The notes under the pieces are model-generated. The model had not been told where the DNA came from, ran no database searches, and saw nothing but the letters and a program-made list of their open reading frames with translations. Source: Syntrophaceae bacterium (GTDB lineage Bacteria; Desulfobacterota; DTXE01). From it: a stretch of 5,700 bases of DNA. Of this stretch, positions 1-4,711 are shown in pieces. How positions within the stretch are numbered: the stretch's first letter is position 1; each line of letters opens with the position of its first letter. The stretch spans positions 1 through 5,700 of the forward strand of contig DTXE01000541.1 of the NCBI GenBank assembly GCA_012962595.1. Direction: 5' to 3'. The position numbers and the translations under genes are program-made.

Positions 1-313
1 CTACCTGATCAATAGGCCATAATCTTCCTGCTGGCTCAACACCTCCACCTAAAACAACTATGGCCTTTACTCCTTTGATCTTTTCTGTAGATATAATTGG
101 CATATATCTGGTTTCCAGTGGGGCAGAGATGAGGTCAGCAGTAGGTGTAATGCTTAATAAATAGTAGAACAGGATAGCAGACAAAAGGAGTCTTCTGGGC
201 CAACGCAGCTTAGGGCCTTGCCTTAAGAGAAGTATGTATACTCCTATCAACAAGGCAAGCAGTAACGTCGGAGGAAGAAGTAGGGTTTTCACTACGTAGA
301 AGAAAGTAAACAT
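1..313 (-). CDS. DUF218 (YdcF/ElyC-like) membrane protein, N-terminal part
   Basis: The 104 visible codons begin at the ATG at 313 and run off the left edge, so most of the catalytic-type domain is missing. Residues about 6-30 and 41-57 are strongly hydrophobic and look like two membrane helices joined by a short basic loop (RQGPKLRWPRR). After a short extracytoplasmic linker comes KAIVVLGGG (about 83-91), the glycine-rich first strand typical of the DUF218 fold. ElyC and SanA, which are linked to envelope polysaccharide homeostasis, belong to this family; a role of that kind is inferred for this protein. A GAGGA lies almost directly against the ATG, which is closer than usual. Upstream ATGs at the same end are out of frame, so this start is the best available. 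It is the only probable housekeeping-type gene at this end and has no visible link to the TA genes. Confidence 0.8.
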   Translation of the reverse strand, partial: MFTFFYVVKTLLLPPTLLLALLIGVYILLLRQGPKLRWPRRLLLSAILFYYLLSITPTADLISAPLETRYMPIISTEKIKGVKAIVVLGGGVEPAGRLWPIDQV

Positions 314-370
314 TCCTCAAACATTAGTCCTTTGTGCATGGTGCTTGGTATTTTCTAGTTTACAGGGGTT

Positions 371-388
371 ACCTGGTTGACCTGGTTT
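371..388. repeat. Two-copy 9-bp tandem repeat
   Basis: ACCTGGTTG is followed directly by ACCTGGTTT, and the preceding bases (GGGGTT) look like a further decayed unit. The GGTT-rich character resembles the 19-bp tandem repeat at 3306-3343, but the units differ. It may simply be slipped-strand low-complexity DNA. Confidence 0.4.
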
Positions 389-506
389 ACACAGATTCAT
401 AAATATGCTGACATTTATGATTGAATCTGATCAAAAATTGCTGGGCATGATAATTCTGTGTTTAATAGTCACATATTTTCACCATAGAGGGGTGGAGAAC
501 AATAGA

Positions 507-592
507 CCACAGCAAAGAGAAGGAGGCAATTATGGTGAATACGGTTACAAGAAACTTTTTTGGAATTCGCATTAATTTGGGCTACAAATAGC
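507..592 (+). repeat. Repeat copy R1 (probable gene-tail relic)
   Basis: About 85 bp here align with 1231-1322. Shared blocks include AGCAAAGAGA, ATTATGGTGAATA and TTTTTGGAA.TCGCAT. Read in the frame ending at TAA 573-575, R1 gives REGGNYGEYGYKKLFWNSH and R2 gives REKGDYGEYNYKRFSFWNSH. Most differences are synonymous (TAC/TAT twice, AAT/AAC) or conservative (N/D, K/R), and an internal length difference is exactly 3 bp. This argues that the plus-strand frame once coded for protein. In R1 the frame is open back to ATG 405 and includes a hydrophobic stretch (LLGMIILCLIV). The frame then meets a stop three codons earlier than R2 relative to the shared motif, because of a small indel. I do not recognise the family. 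Confidence 0.55.
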
Positions 593-608
593 TTGCATAA
601 TAGCTGAT

Positions 609-628
609 AAAACGGACAAAGCCGTCCT
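609..628 (-). terminator. Possible weak intrinsic terminator after the DUF2283 gene
   Basis: Read on the minus strand, AGGACGG and CCGTTTT can pair around a six-base loop (CTTTGT) with two G-U pairs, ending in a short T run. It sits just past the DUF2283 stop codon. The stem is short and the T tract minimal, so this is only a candidate. Confidence 0.25.
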
Positions 629-639
629 TCTATCAACCT

Positions 640-837
640 CTATTTTGCAATTTGATATTCAATTCCCCTAGGCTGAGATACCCTGCGGGAGGCATCAAGT
701 ATTTCAAGAGATACCAGGTGACCCTCTACATCATAATCAAGTATTATACCCTCTTTATCCTCATCACTCTCCTCCACGGGTGTATCTTTGAAAATAACGC
801 TCAACGTATCTGTCTCTGGGTCATAAATGATCTTCAT
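640..837 (-). CDS. DUF2283 family protein, antitoxin-like partner of DUF4258
   Basis: This 65-residue protein is a compact DUF2283 domain: MKIIYDPETDTLSVIF at the N-terminus, an acidic loop (ESDEDKEG, 23-30), then IILDYDVEGHLVSLEILDAS (31-50). That layout and length are normal for the family. DUF2283 genes commonly follow DUF4258-type genes and are regarded as putative antitoxins; the biochemical function is not established. ATG 837 is chosen because GGAGG lies six to seven bases upstream; a TTG 15 bases further up would bury that Shine-Dalgarno inside the gene. The start is five bases after the stop of the broken DUF4258 gene, so the pair was one transcript. The coding frame is intact although its partner is broken. 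Confidence 0.85.
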   Translation of the reverse strand: MKIIYDPETDTLSVIFKDTPVEESDEDKEGIILDYDVEGHLVSLEILDASRRVSQPRGIEYQIAK

Positions 838-842
838 GATAT

Positions 843-1115
843 CTACCTCCAATACCTTGATATTTTACTTGTCCTGTAAACTGTAATAACTTCGGGGGGC
901 TGAGGGATTAAATCTACGACTACTCGAAAAAGATATTCTTTTTGTCGATCCTCAACCTATAATCTCGATTGATAAATATGTCGCTCCATTGTTCCTTTAA
1001 TAACTTGTTCAGGGGATTTCAACACTAAGCGAACTTGATTCTCTGTGATTTGCCGCCGTTGCATTTCGAAATGAGCGTGGTCTTTGATCACAAAATCCAG
1101 CAAGGGACCTGACAT
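843..1115 (-). pseudogene. DUF4258 toxin-like gene with one in-frame amber codon
   Basis: The frame is 91 codons from ATG 1115 to TAG 843-845 and is unbroken except for one TAG at 957-959 (codon 53). Before it: a DHAHFEMQRR segment (12-21) and ITENQVRLVLKSPEQVI (23-39), the DUF4258 pattern of a conserved DHA followed by a helix that ends in a Pro-containing turn. After it: YLFRVVVDLIP and VITVYRTSKISRYWR, the typical final strands of the family. DUF4258 proteins are proposed RelE/BECR-like nucleases and act as toxin candidates; that is family knowledge, not shown here. A C-to-T change of a CAG codon would explain the stop. The truncated 52-residue product lacks the C-terminal strands. Its last codons contain the Shine-Dalgarno of DUF2283. 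An in-frame TAA just upstream of ATG 1115 supports this start. Confidence 0.8.
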
Positions 1116-1161
1116 AAACTTTTACCCTACCAACCCGGAAAAATTGAGGGTTTTGATATAA

Positions 1162-1216
1162 AGAGGAATTTTCCTCTCACCAACCATATAGTTTACTCCC
1201 TGGTGAGTTAAAACTC
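1162..1216. repeat. Cluster of three nested inverted repeats
   Basis: Three inverted repeats lie within 55 bp: AGAGGAA-TT-TTCCTCT (1162-1177), CTCACCA with TGGTGAG (1176-1182 and 1201-1207, 18 bp apart), and GAGTT-AA-AACTC (1205-1216). They share bases, so alternative foldings compete. The position is upstream of the minus-strand DUF4258 start (1115) and just left of repeat R2. It could be an operator region, a small structured RNA, or the end of a mobile element; nothing decides between these. Confidence 0.45.
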
Positions 1217-1230
1217 TTATATTTACCACA

Positions 1231-1322
1231 TACCAGAGCAAAGAGAGAAAGGCGATTATGGTGAATATAATTATAAGAGATTTTCTTTTTGGAACTCGCA
1301 TATTAATTGGGGAGAAGAATAG
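1231..1322 (+). repeat. Repeat copy R2 (probable gene-tail relic)
   Basis: Second copy of the R1 repeat, same orientation, about 720 bp away. The conserved frame is open from 1212 to TAG 1320-1322 and ends in FWNSHINWGEE. It has no start codon; an in-frame TAA stands at 1209-1211. It therefore looks like the 3' end of a lost plus-strand gene. R1 and R2 bracket the DUF4258/DUF2283 module as direct repeats. They could have arisen by duplication of the flank, or by insertion of the module next to an existing gene tail. Confidence 0.55.
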
Positions 1323-1367
1323 TTAGCAGGATGACAAACCTGAAGGCGAACAAGCCTAAAATCCAAA

Positions 1368-1577
1368 TCACGCATAAGCAAGCTTCCCTTTAGGGGTTGG
1401 GATTTCTCTACCTGAGCTTTTTGCTGTTTCTATCCATTCTGAAATCACAACTTCTGCATTCCGTATAGCCTCTTCGTATGTAGCTCCATCTGCCATACAT
1501 CCTGGTAGTTCTGGAACTTCTGCTATGAACAGGCCATCCTCTTCACTCCAGTAAATTATTATTTGGTATTTATACAT
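1368..1577 (-). CDS. hicB: HicB family antitoxin, short form
   Basis: The 69-residue protein has the partial RNase H-like HicB domain: an N-terminal strand (MYKYQIIIYWSEEDGLFIAE), the signature VPELPGC (21-27), and a helix around YEEAIRNAEVVISEWIETAK, ending in REIPTPKG. It has no separate C-terminal DNA-binding domain, which is usual for this short class. HicB proteins bind and block the HicA mRNA interferase. AAGGAGG lies six bases before the ATG, within the end of the upstream hicA relic, whose TAG directly abuts this ATG. The coupling is intact, but the toxin is not, so this is probably an orphan antitoxin that could still act on HicA proteins encoded elsewhere (inference). Confidence 0.9.
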   Translation of the reverse strand: MYKYQIIIYWSEEDGLFIAEVPELPGCMADGATYEEAIRNAEVVISEWIETAKSSGREIPTPKGKLAYA

Positions 1578-1783
1578 CTAATCCTCCTTATGGAGCTTGT
1601 ATTTTAAAATAAGTGTTCTAACCTGTTTTACTTGATAGGCCTTTGCTTTTCTGTCTTTCACTGGTGATCACCTTTGATACGCTCATCAAAGCCTAATTTT
1701 GAAAGAGTCTTCCGGAGTTCATCAAATTCGATATCCTTATCTGAAAGGCCCGCTAATATTTTCTCTAATACCTTTTTACTCAA
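1578..1783 (-). pseudogene. hicA: hicA toxin with core deletion and frameshift
   Basis: The 5' part starts at TTG 1783 (GGGAG six bases upstream) and reads SKKVLEKILAGLSDKDIEF, then LRKTLSKLGFDERIKGDH before a TGA at 1658-1660. In a shifted frame the 3' part reads KAKAYQVKQVRTLILKYKL up to TAG 1578-1580. Intact members of this HicA clade have a stretch of roughly 17 residues between these halves (the part after GSHH, through the INLQ strand), and all of it is missing. The catalytic His region is cut at GDH. HicA is an mRNA-cleaving double-stranded RNA-binding-fold toxin; this copy cannot make that fold. Loss of tens of bases rules out a simple base-calling error. hicB follows with no gap. Confidence 0.85.
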
Positions 1784-1843
1784 ATCATTCTCCCAATTCC
1801 AACAGATAAAAATATCAACCTCCTAATTACCGTTTTACCCTCG

Positions 1844-2065
1844 TCATATAAAGGTGAAGGCATCCTTAAATATCGCCTTCTTGGCCTCTTCCATATCTTC
1901 CTCGGTTACTTCAATACCCTTCCATAATCCTTTTAGTTTCGTCCTCCCCTTGGTGCCTCCCACTTGATGGGCGAGCGCCTTTTTTAGTTGTTCTAATTCC
2001 TGCTGGATAGCCTCAACTCGGGCCAGGCTAGAGGTGTGTGGGAAGTAATTCAAACCGTTTTGCAT
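1844..2065 (-). pseudogene. Remnant of an antitoxin-like gene
   Basis: The open frame holds two antitoxin-like segments. RVEAIQQELEQL (about 17-28) resembles the start of DUF2281-type or PIN-associated antitoxins. LKGLWKGIEVTEEDMEEAKK (about 44-63) resembles the C-terminal toxin-binding tail of many PIN-partner antitoxins. The usual hydrophobic helix between them is absent, so a deletion has probably joined them. The first dozen codons from the ATG at 2065 are the tail of the PIN relic read in another frame, so the real start is unclear. No toxin follows it; the next gene downstream is the hicA relic. The assignment is tentative. Confidence 0.5.
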
Positions 2066-2293
2066 GTGAGGGCCTATATACCTTGAAATCCTTATGATCC
2101 AGGGTAAATATCTTTTTTATTCTCTTTGATTCAGCAAGGACAACCAAGGTTGCATCCGCCAGATCTCGGTAACCACTGGCCAGGTGGTCAAAAGGGGACC
2201 TTCTAAGCCCTTTAGAATATCTAAACAGGTCTGGTGGTATTGATCTGAGACATCAAAAAATGCCACTAAAGGGCCTGTATCAATAAGGATCAT
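2028..2293 (-). pseudogene. PIN-domain toxin with central deletion and frameshift
   Basis: From ATG 2293 the frame reads MILIDTGPLVAFFD, containing the first catalytic Asp (D5) of PIN ribonucleases, and continues through PLLTTWPVVTEI (about 33-44) before leaving frame; its product would stop at TAA 2117-2119 after 58 residues. The third PIN block appears in another frame from about 2171: YRDLADATLVVLAE, then IFTLDHKDF and VYRP, ending at TAG 2028-2030. Intact PIN toxins of this kind are about 130-140 residues, so roughly 50-60 residues from the middle are lost. PIN toxins cleave RNA with a metal-binding acidic cluster; this one is dead. Its ATG overlaps the TGA of the RHH antitoxin by four bases (ATGA). 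Confidence 0.88.
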
Positions 2294-2541
2294 TTCTTCC
2301 GTCTAAAATGTTCCCTTAGTATTTCCTCGCCTCGTATAGAAAGATCACCGATACCACTTGCTTCCTGCCCCACCAAGTCTTGAATCAGTTCATAGGGTCT
2401 CTTACCCTTCTCCTTCAAAGTCTTGAGACAGAAATCCCTGATGGATTTCTTGAGAACTTCTGTCTTGCTTGTATGGAGAACCTTAGCCGTCTTTTCCAAA
2501 ATGGCCTTAGTTTCTTTATCAAGCCTTACGCTAACTGGCAT
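2290..2541 (-). CDS. Ribbon-helix-helix antitoxin, partner of the broken PIN gene
   Basis: This 83-residue protein starts MPVSVRLDKETKAILEKTAK, a beta strand followed by helix 1, then TSKTEVLKKSIRDF (helix 2) as in CopG/RHH DNA-binding proteins. The C-terminal part (PYELIQDLVG, then GEEILREHFRRKK) would be the toxin-binding tail. RHH antitoxins bind palindromes near their promoter as dimers and neutralise the toxin. ATG 2541 is preferred over an in-frame ATG at 2556 because GGAGG stands between the two and the strand begins properly here. The stop overlaps the PIN start by ATGA, so the two were translationally coupled. The frame is intact although the toxin is destroyed. It is divergent from the mazEF unit, with about 124 bp between starts. 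Confidence 0.85.
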   Translation of the reverse strand: MPVSVRLDKETKAILEKTAKVLHTSKTEVLKKSIRDFCLKTLKEKGKRPYELIQDLVGQEASGIGDLSIRGEEILREHFRRKK

Positions 2542-2602
2542 GAACCTTACCTCCATCACTTCTGGTTTGTTTTGTTGATATGGGCTTCCCTGTGTTTTTC
2601 CC

Positions 2603-2630
2603 TTGACAGATGCCCTGTAATATGTATTAT
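2603..2630 (+). promoter_or_regulatory. Sigma-70-type promoter of mazEF
   Basis: A perfect TTGACA (2603-2608) is followed after 16 bases by TATTAT (2625-2630), five of six matches to the -10 consensus; TATAAA at a 19-base spacing is an alternative. The mazE start is 36 bases beyond. This is the clearest promoter in the window. On the opposite strand TATAAT occurs at 2626-2631, so the divergent RHH gene could start here too, but it lacks a good -35. Confidence 0.7.
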
Positions 2631-2639
2631 AAATACATA
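2621..2639. promoter_or_regulatory. Palindromic operator overlapping the mazEF -10 box
   Basis: TATGTATT-ATA-AATACATA is a perfect inverted repeat of 8 bp arms around 3 bp, and it covers the -10 element. Such a site fits a dimeric RHH repressor that blocks RNA polymerase, the usual autoregulation of RHH-type mazE operons. Because it lies between two divergent RHH antitoxin genes, either protein could be the ligand. Which one binds is inference. Confidence 0.65.
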
Positions 2640-2665
2640 AAATAATCCATTTATGGAGGTGCATT

Positions 2666-2908
2666 ATGGATACGGTTCGGTTAAATATCACCCTTCCAGA
2701 AGAGCTAGCCCAGCAGTTAGATAAGTTAGTGGGGCCCAGAAAAAAGAGCCGTTTCATTACTGAAACCTTGAGACAAAGGATTGAAAAAATTCAAAACGAA
2801 GAAGTGCAGAAACTCTTGGAAGAAGGCTATAAAGCCAGAAAAGAAGAGGGTCTTGCCATGGCGAAAGAGTTCGAGCCTATCGATCTGGAGGGGTGGGATG
2901 AATATTAA
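2666..2908 (+). CDS. mazE: RHH-type MazE antitoxin
   Basis: The 80-residue protein opens with MDTVRLNITLPEELAQQLDK (strand plus helix 1) and KSRFITETLRQRIEK (27-41, helix 2), a ribbon-helix-helix domain of the kind used by Gram-positive-style MazE (EndoAI) antitoxins. A charged helix follows and then the acidic tail FEPIDLEGWDEY, which in this family occupies the RNA-binding surface of MazF. GGAGG lies six bases upstream of ATG 2666. Its last 11 bases overlap the start of mazF, giving translational coupling. It is driven by the promoter at 2603-2630, with the palindrome at 2621-2639 as probable autoregulatory site. Confidence 0.88.
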   Translation: MDTVRLNITLPEELAQQLDKLVGPRKKSRFITETLRQRIEKIQNEEVQKLLEEGYKARKEEGLAMAKEFEPIDLEGWDEY

Positions 2909-3242
2909 AAGGGGAGAAATATATCTTGCCACCCTCCATCCAGTTGTAGGAAAAGAGATTTCAAAGACCCGCCCGGTTGTCATTGTCTCCAACGATAAGA
3001 ACAACGAATTCTCGGGAACGGTAACCATCTTGCCTGTAACTTCTAAGAACCTTGGGAAGATCTATCCCTTTGAGGTCTTTTTGTCTAAGGGAGCTGGAAA
3101 TCTTCCCAAGAACTCCAAGATTAAAGCTGACCAAATCCGCACCCTTGATAAAGGCCGCATTGTTACACTTATAGGGAAGTTAGGAAAGGAGGAAATGGGC
3201 CAGATTGAGAAGGCCATAAAGATTCATCTGACATTATCTTAA
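2898..3242 (+). CDS. mazF: MazF/PemK-type mRNA interferase toxin
   Basis: The 114-residue protein has full family length. It begins MNIKRGEIYLATLHPVVGKE, followed by KTRPVVIVSN and ILPVTSK. By count the key residues fall at Arg25 and Thr48, the same numbers as the catalytic pair of Bacillus subtilis MazF. It continues with KIKADQIRTLDKGRI (about 82-98), the normal conserved block. MazF cleaves single-stranded RNA at short motifs; its sequence specificity cannot be read from here. ATG 2898 is chosen because GGAGGGG precedes it and the family starts here; the longer frame from 2781 only reads through mazE in another frame. No damage is visible, so with mazE it is one of the intact TA systems of the window. 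Confidence 0.93.
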   Translation: MNIKRGEIYLATLHPVVGKEISKTRPVVIVSNDKNNEFSGTVTILPVTSKNLGKIYPFEVFLSKGAGNLPKNSKIKADQIRTLDKGRIVTLIGKLGKEEMGQIEKAIKIHLTLS

Positions 3243-3305
3243 TCCTCCAATGTATTTAAGAGAAGGGGGCAGGTTAAATCTTTTTCATTTCCGAACCGCA
3301 GTATC

Positions 3306-3343
3306 GTTTATTGAGTTGATTGTAGTTTATTGGGTTTGTTGGG
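3306..3343. repeat. Two-copy 19-bp tandem repeat
   Basis: The units start GTTTATTGAGTTGATTG and GTTTATTGGGTTTGTTG, abut exactly and match at 14 of 19 positions. They lie in the 179-bp spacer between mazF (plus) and the MNT-HEPN gene (minus), which ends facing it. The rest of that spacer shows no gene. Confidence 0.5.
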
Positions 3344-3355
3344 TTAACTTAAAGC

Positions 3356-3392
3356 TCGAGGGAGACATTTATGCATTCAATGGATGCCTCGA
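3356..3392. repeat. Inverted repeat between converging genes
   Basis: TCGAGG (3356-3361) and CCTCGA (3387-3392) pair, with an inner GCAT/ATGC pairing (3373-3376, 3384-3387) that competes for the last C. It lies between two converging genes and could end transcripts from either side, but no convincing T tract follows. A terminator role is only a possibility. Confidence 0.35.
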
Positions 3393-3421
3393 ACTCTATA
3401 ACTCCAAACTTACAAACAAGG

Positions 3422-4300
3422 TTATTTGAACCACCAGATGAAAAATCCCTTTGCAATATCAAGGACATGTTTGCTCTTCTCTGCGTACTCCTTTGCATCA
3501 TCCAAGATATACTCTTCATAGGGAATCCATAAGGTGTCCTTATCAATACCAGGATAACGGCTCCATGTAACCTCTGGTTCCATCTCCTCACTTATTCTAG
3601 CTATCTCACTCAAACGGCTTTTCCAGTTGGCTTCAATATCTCTGTTCTTGATCTCCTCCAATAAAATCGTGCCAATAAAGTGAGTTTTTTTAAAAATGCC
3701 AAAGCATATCAACACAGATTTGACCGCTTTCTCCACAGATTGCTGAAAGTGGTAGACAGCCTTATCAAAAAATCCCTCCTCCATAATTTTTAACCCAATT
3801 CTGTAGTCCCTTTCGCCATCACTAAGCATTACCCATGCAAAATCTTTATGGCTCACCTTACAAAGATAGGTGGGGATACGATCCACCACCGGAAACACCC
3901 ATCCATCATCCAATTTTTTTAGTCTCTTATCCAAAATATATATTTTCACTTCATCAATAAGGGGTCCTATAAGATTATTGACGTCCAAAAGAATGAACCC
4001 TTCCCAGGCAATGTCAAGGAAAAGTGGATTATGATGCTTAAAGTTAGAAATGCATTCCTCTTCAGTCAAAAGCAGAATATCAAGAGGGATTCCTAGGGAA
4101 AGCTTCTCTTTAATAAGGGCTATCTCTCTACCTCTCTTATTTTTTCTTGGATGTACTTCGTTACTTATAACTAAAAGATCTATGTCAGATTCCTCTTTTT
4201 CCTCACCTCTGGCCCATGAACCATAAATCACAGCAGCCTCCACCTTAAAAGGTAACTTTATCAACTGCTGTTTGATTTTCTCCACCAAGGCCTGCTTCAT
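3422..4300 (-). CDS. Single-chain MNT-HEPN protein (nucleotidyltransferase plus HEPN)
   Basis: This 292-residue protein joins two domains usually encoded by separate genes. Residues about 1-100 are a minimal nucleotidyltransferase (MNT) domain with a canonical GS-x10-DxD motif (G27, S28, D39, D41) and a likely third acidic residue in PLDILLL (D74). After a linker, residues about 160-292 look like a HEPN domain: FFDKAVYHFQQSVEKAVKSV, THFIGTILLEEI, and a tail with SRYPGIDKDTLWIPYEEY ending IWWFK. Paired MNT/HEPN genes form TA systems in which the MNT antitoxin adenylylates the HEPN toxin; whether this fused form works that way is unknown. I see no R-x4-6-H motif, so RNase activity is doubtful. 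The start is ATG 4300 with a GAGGT about nine bases upstream. The C-terminal tail is paralogous to the partial gene at 5555-5700. Confidence 0.85.
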   Translation of the reverse strand: MKQALVEKIKQQLIKLPFKVEAAVIYGSWARGEEKEESDIDLLVISNEVHPRKNKRGREIALIKEKLSLGIPLDILLLTEEECISNFKHHNPLFLDIAWEGFILLDVNNLIGPLIDEVKIYILDKRLKKLDDGWVFPVVDRIPTYLCKVSHKDFAWVMLSDGERDYRIGLKIMEEGFFDKAVYHFQQSVEKAVKSVLICFGIFKKTHFIGTILLEEIKNRDIEANWKSRLSEIARISEEMEPEVTWSRYPGIDKDTLWIPYEEYILDDAKEYAEKSKHVLDIAKGFFIWWFK

Positions 4301-4392
4301 GTAAAAATAACCTCTGGGACTAAAATCTTCCTACATGAAACCTCCAAAGGATCTATAACCTCTATCCCAATAAGTTGCTGCTTGGGAAAAAA
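4297..4392 (-). other. Open stretch between the second hicB relic and MNT-HEPN
   Basis: The frame directly after the hicB stop stays open for 31 codons, includes LIGIEVIDPLEV, and ends in a TGA that overlaps the MNT-HEPN ATG as ATGA. The overlap resembles an operon junction, so this might be the last piece of a lost gene. It has no start codon and I do not recognise it; chance is equally likely. Confidence 0.2.
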
Positions 4393-4631
4393 TCATAAAT
4401 TTAACATATTTTTATGGATGACGGCTTTTAGTAGCTCCTTTCCACTGGCTTGTGGAATTTCTCGTTTCTCCTTTTTGGCAGTCTCTAACCAAAGTCCCAT
4501 CGCTACTTTAACCTCTTTTAAAGCCTCTTCCTCTGTTTCCCCAAATGCAGAACAACCGGGTAATTCCGGCACCACCGCAATATACCCCCATCTTCCTCAC
4601 TATAAAATATCTCTATTGCGTATTTATACAA
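4393..4631 (-). pseudogene. hicB: Second hicB antitoxin gene, frameshifted in a G run
   Basis: From TTG 4631 (GGGGAG eight bases upstream) the frame reads YKYAIEIFYSEEDGG, the usual first strands of HicB. It then shifts: the remainder YIAVVPELPGCSAFGE and WLETAKKEKREIPQASG is found in the next frame up to TGA 4393-4395. The length from TTG to stop is 239 bases, one short of 80 codons. The shift falls at a run of five G on the coding strand (4585-4589) where six bases would restore the frame. Internal GTG starts at 4575 or 4572 would give a product lacking the first strands, unlikely to fold. The change could be real, a phase-variable slip, or a sequence error in a homopolymer. It is clearly paralogous in domain type to the intact hicB at 1368-1577. 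Confidence 0.82.
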
Positions 4632-4633
4632 TT

Positions 4634-4711
4634 TTATTTCTCCCCTAGCAGGTTATATTTTTCAATAATTCTTAAAAATTGTTTAACTTGATAGGGCTTG
4701 GGGATAGTTAA
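4634..4711 (-). pseudogene. hicA: 3' remnant of a second hicA toxin gene
   Basis: Only the last 25 codons remain: LTIPKPYQVKQFLRIIEKYN then LLGEK and TAA at 4634-4636. This matches the final strand and helix of HicA (compare AYQVKQVRTLILKYKL in the relic at 1578-1783). An in-frame TGA at 4712-4714 and the end of the DUF2283 gene at 4730 lie directly upstream, so the 5' two thirds, including the catalytic His region, are gone. It sits two bases before the hicB start, the normal hicA-hicB order. Confidence 0.72.

Larger units (their letters stand above)
314..639. other. Gene-poor spacer between the DUF218 gene and the DUF2283 gene
   Basis: No convincing intact gene lies here. It holds a short tandem repeat (371-388), an open plus-strand frame of 56 codons from ATG 405 to TAA 573-575 with no ribosome binding site, repeat copy R1 inside the end of that frame, and a weak hairpin at 609-628. 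The left part probably carries the promoter of the DUF218 gene, but I cannot point to convincing boxes. Confidence 0.5.

Noticed and set aside
523..593. Short ORF starting ATGGTGAAT after GGAGG in repeat R1
   Set aside because: R2 has the same ATGGTGAAT but no GGAGG, and the differences between the copies respect the codons of another frame.
652..879. Plus-strand 75-codon frame
   Set aside because: It is antisense to the DUF2283 gene, which has clear family motifs and a Shine-Dalgarno.
1344..1357. Hairpin AGGC/GCCT downstream of the first hicB
   Set aside because: A four-pair stem without a T run is too weak for a terminator.
2380..2640. Plus-strand 86-codon frame
   Set aside because: It is antisense to the RHH antitoxin and runs through its promoter region; no family features.
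2542..2757. Upstream extension of the RHH antitoxin frame
   Set aside because: It would run through the mazE promoter and into mazE; the strand-helix-helix fold and Shine-Dalgarno place the start at 2541.
2781..2897. Longer mazF start
   Set aside because: It only reads mazE in another frame; the family start MNIKRGEIYL with GGAGGGG is at 2898.
2726..3028. Minus-strand 100-codon frame
   Set aside because: It is antisense to mazE and mazF.
3349..3591. Minus-strand 80-codon frame
   Set aside because: It overlaps the end of the MNT-HEPN gene in another frame and shows no recognisable domain.
4382..4648. Plus-strand 88-codon frame
   Set aside because: It is antisense to the hicB relic.
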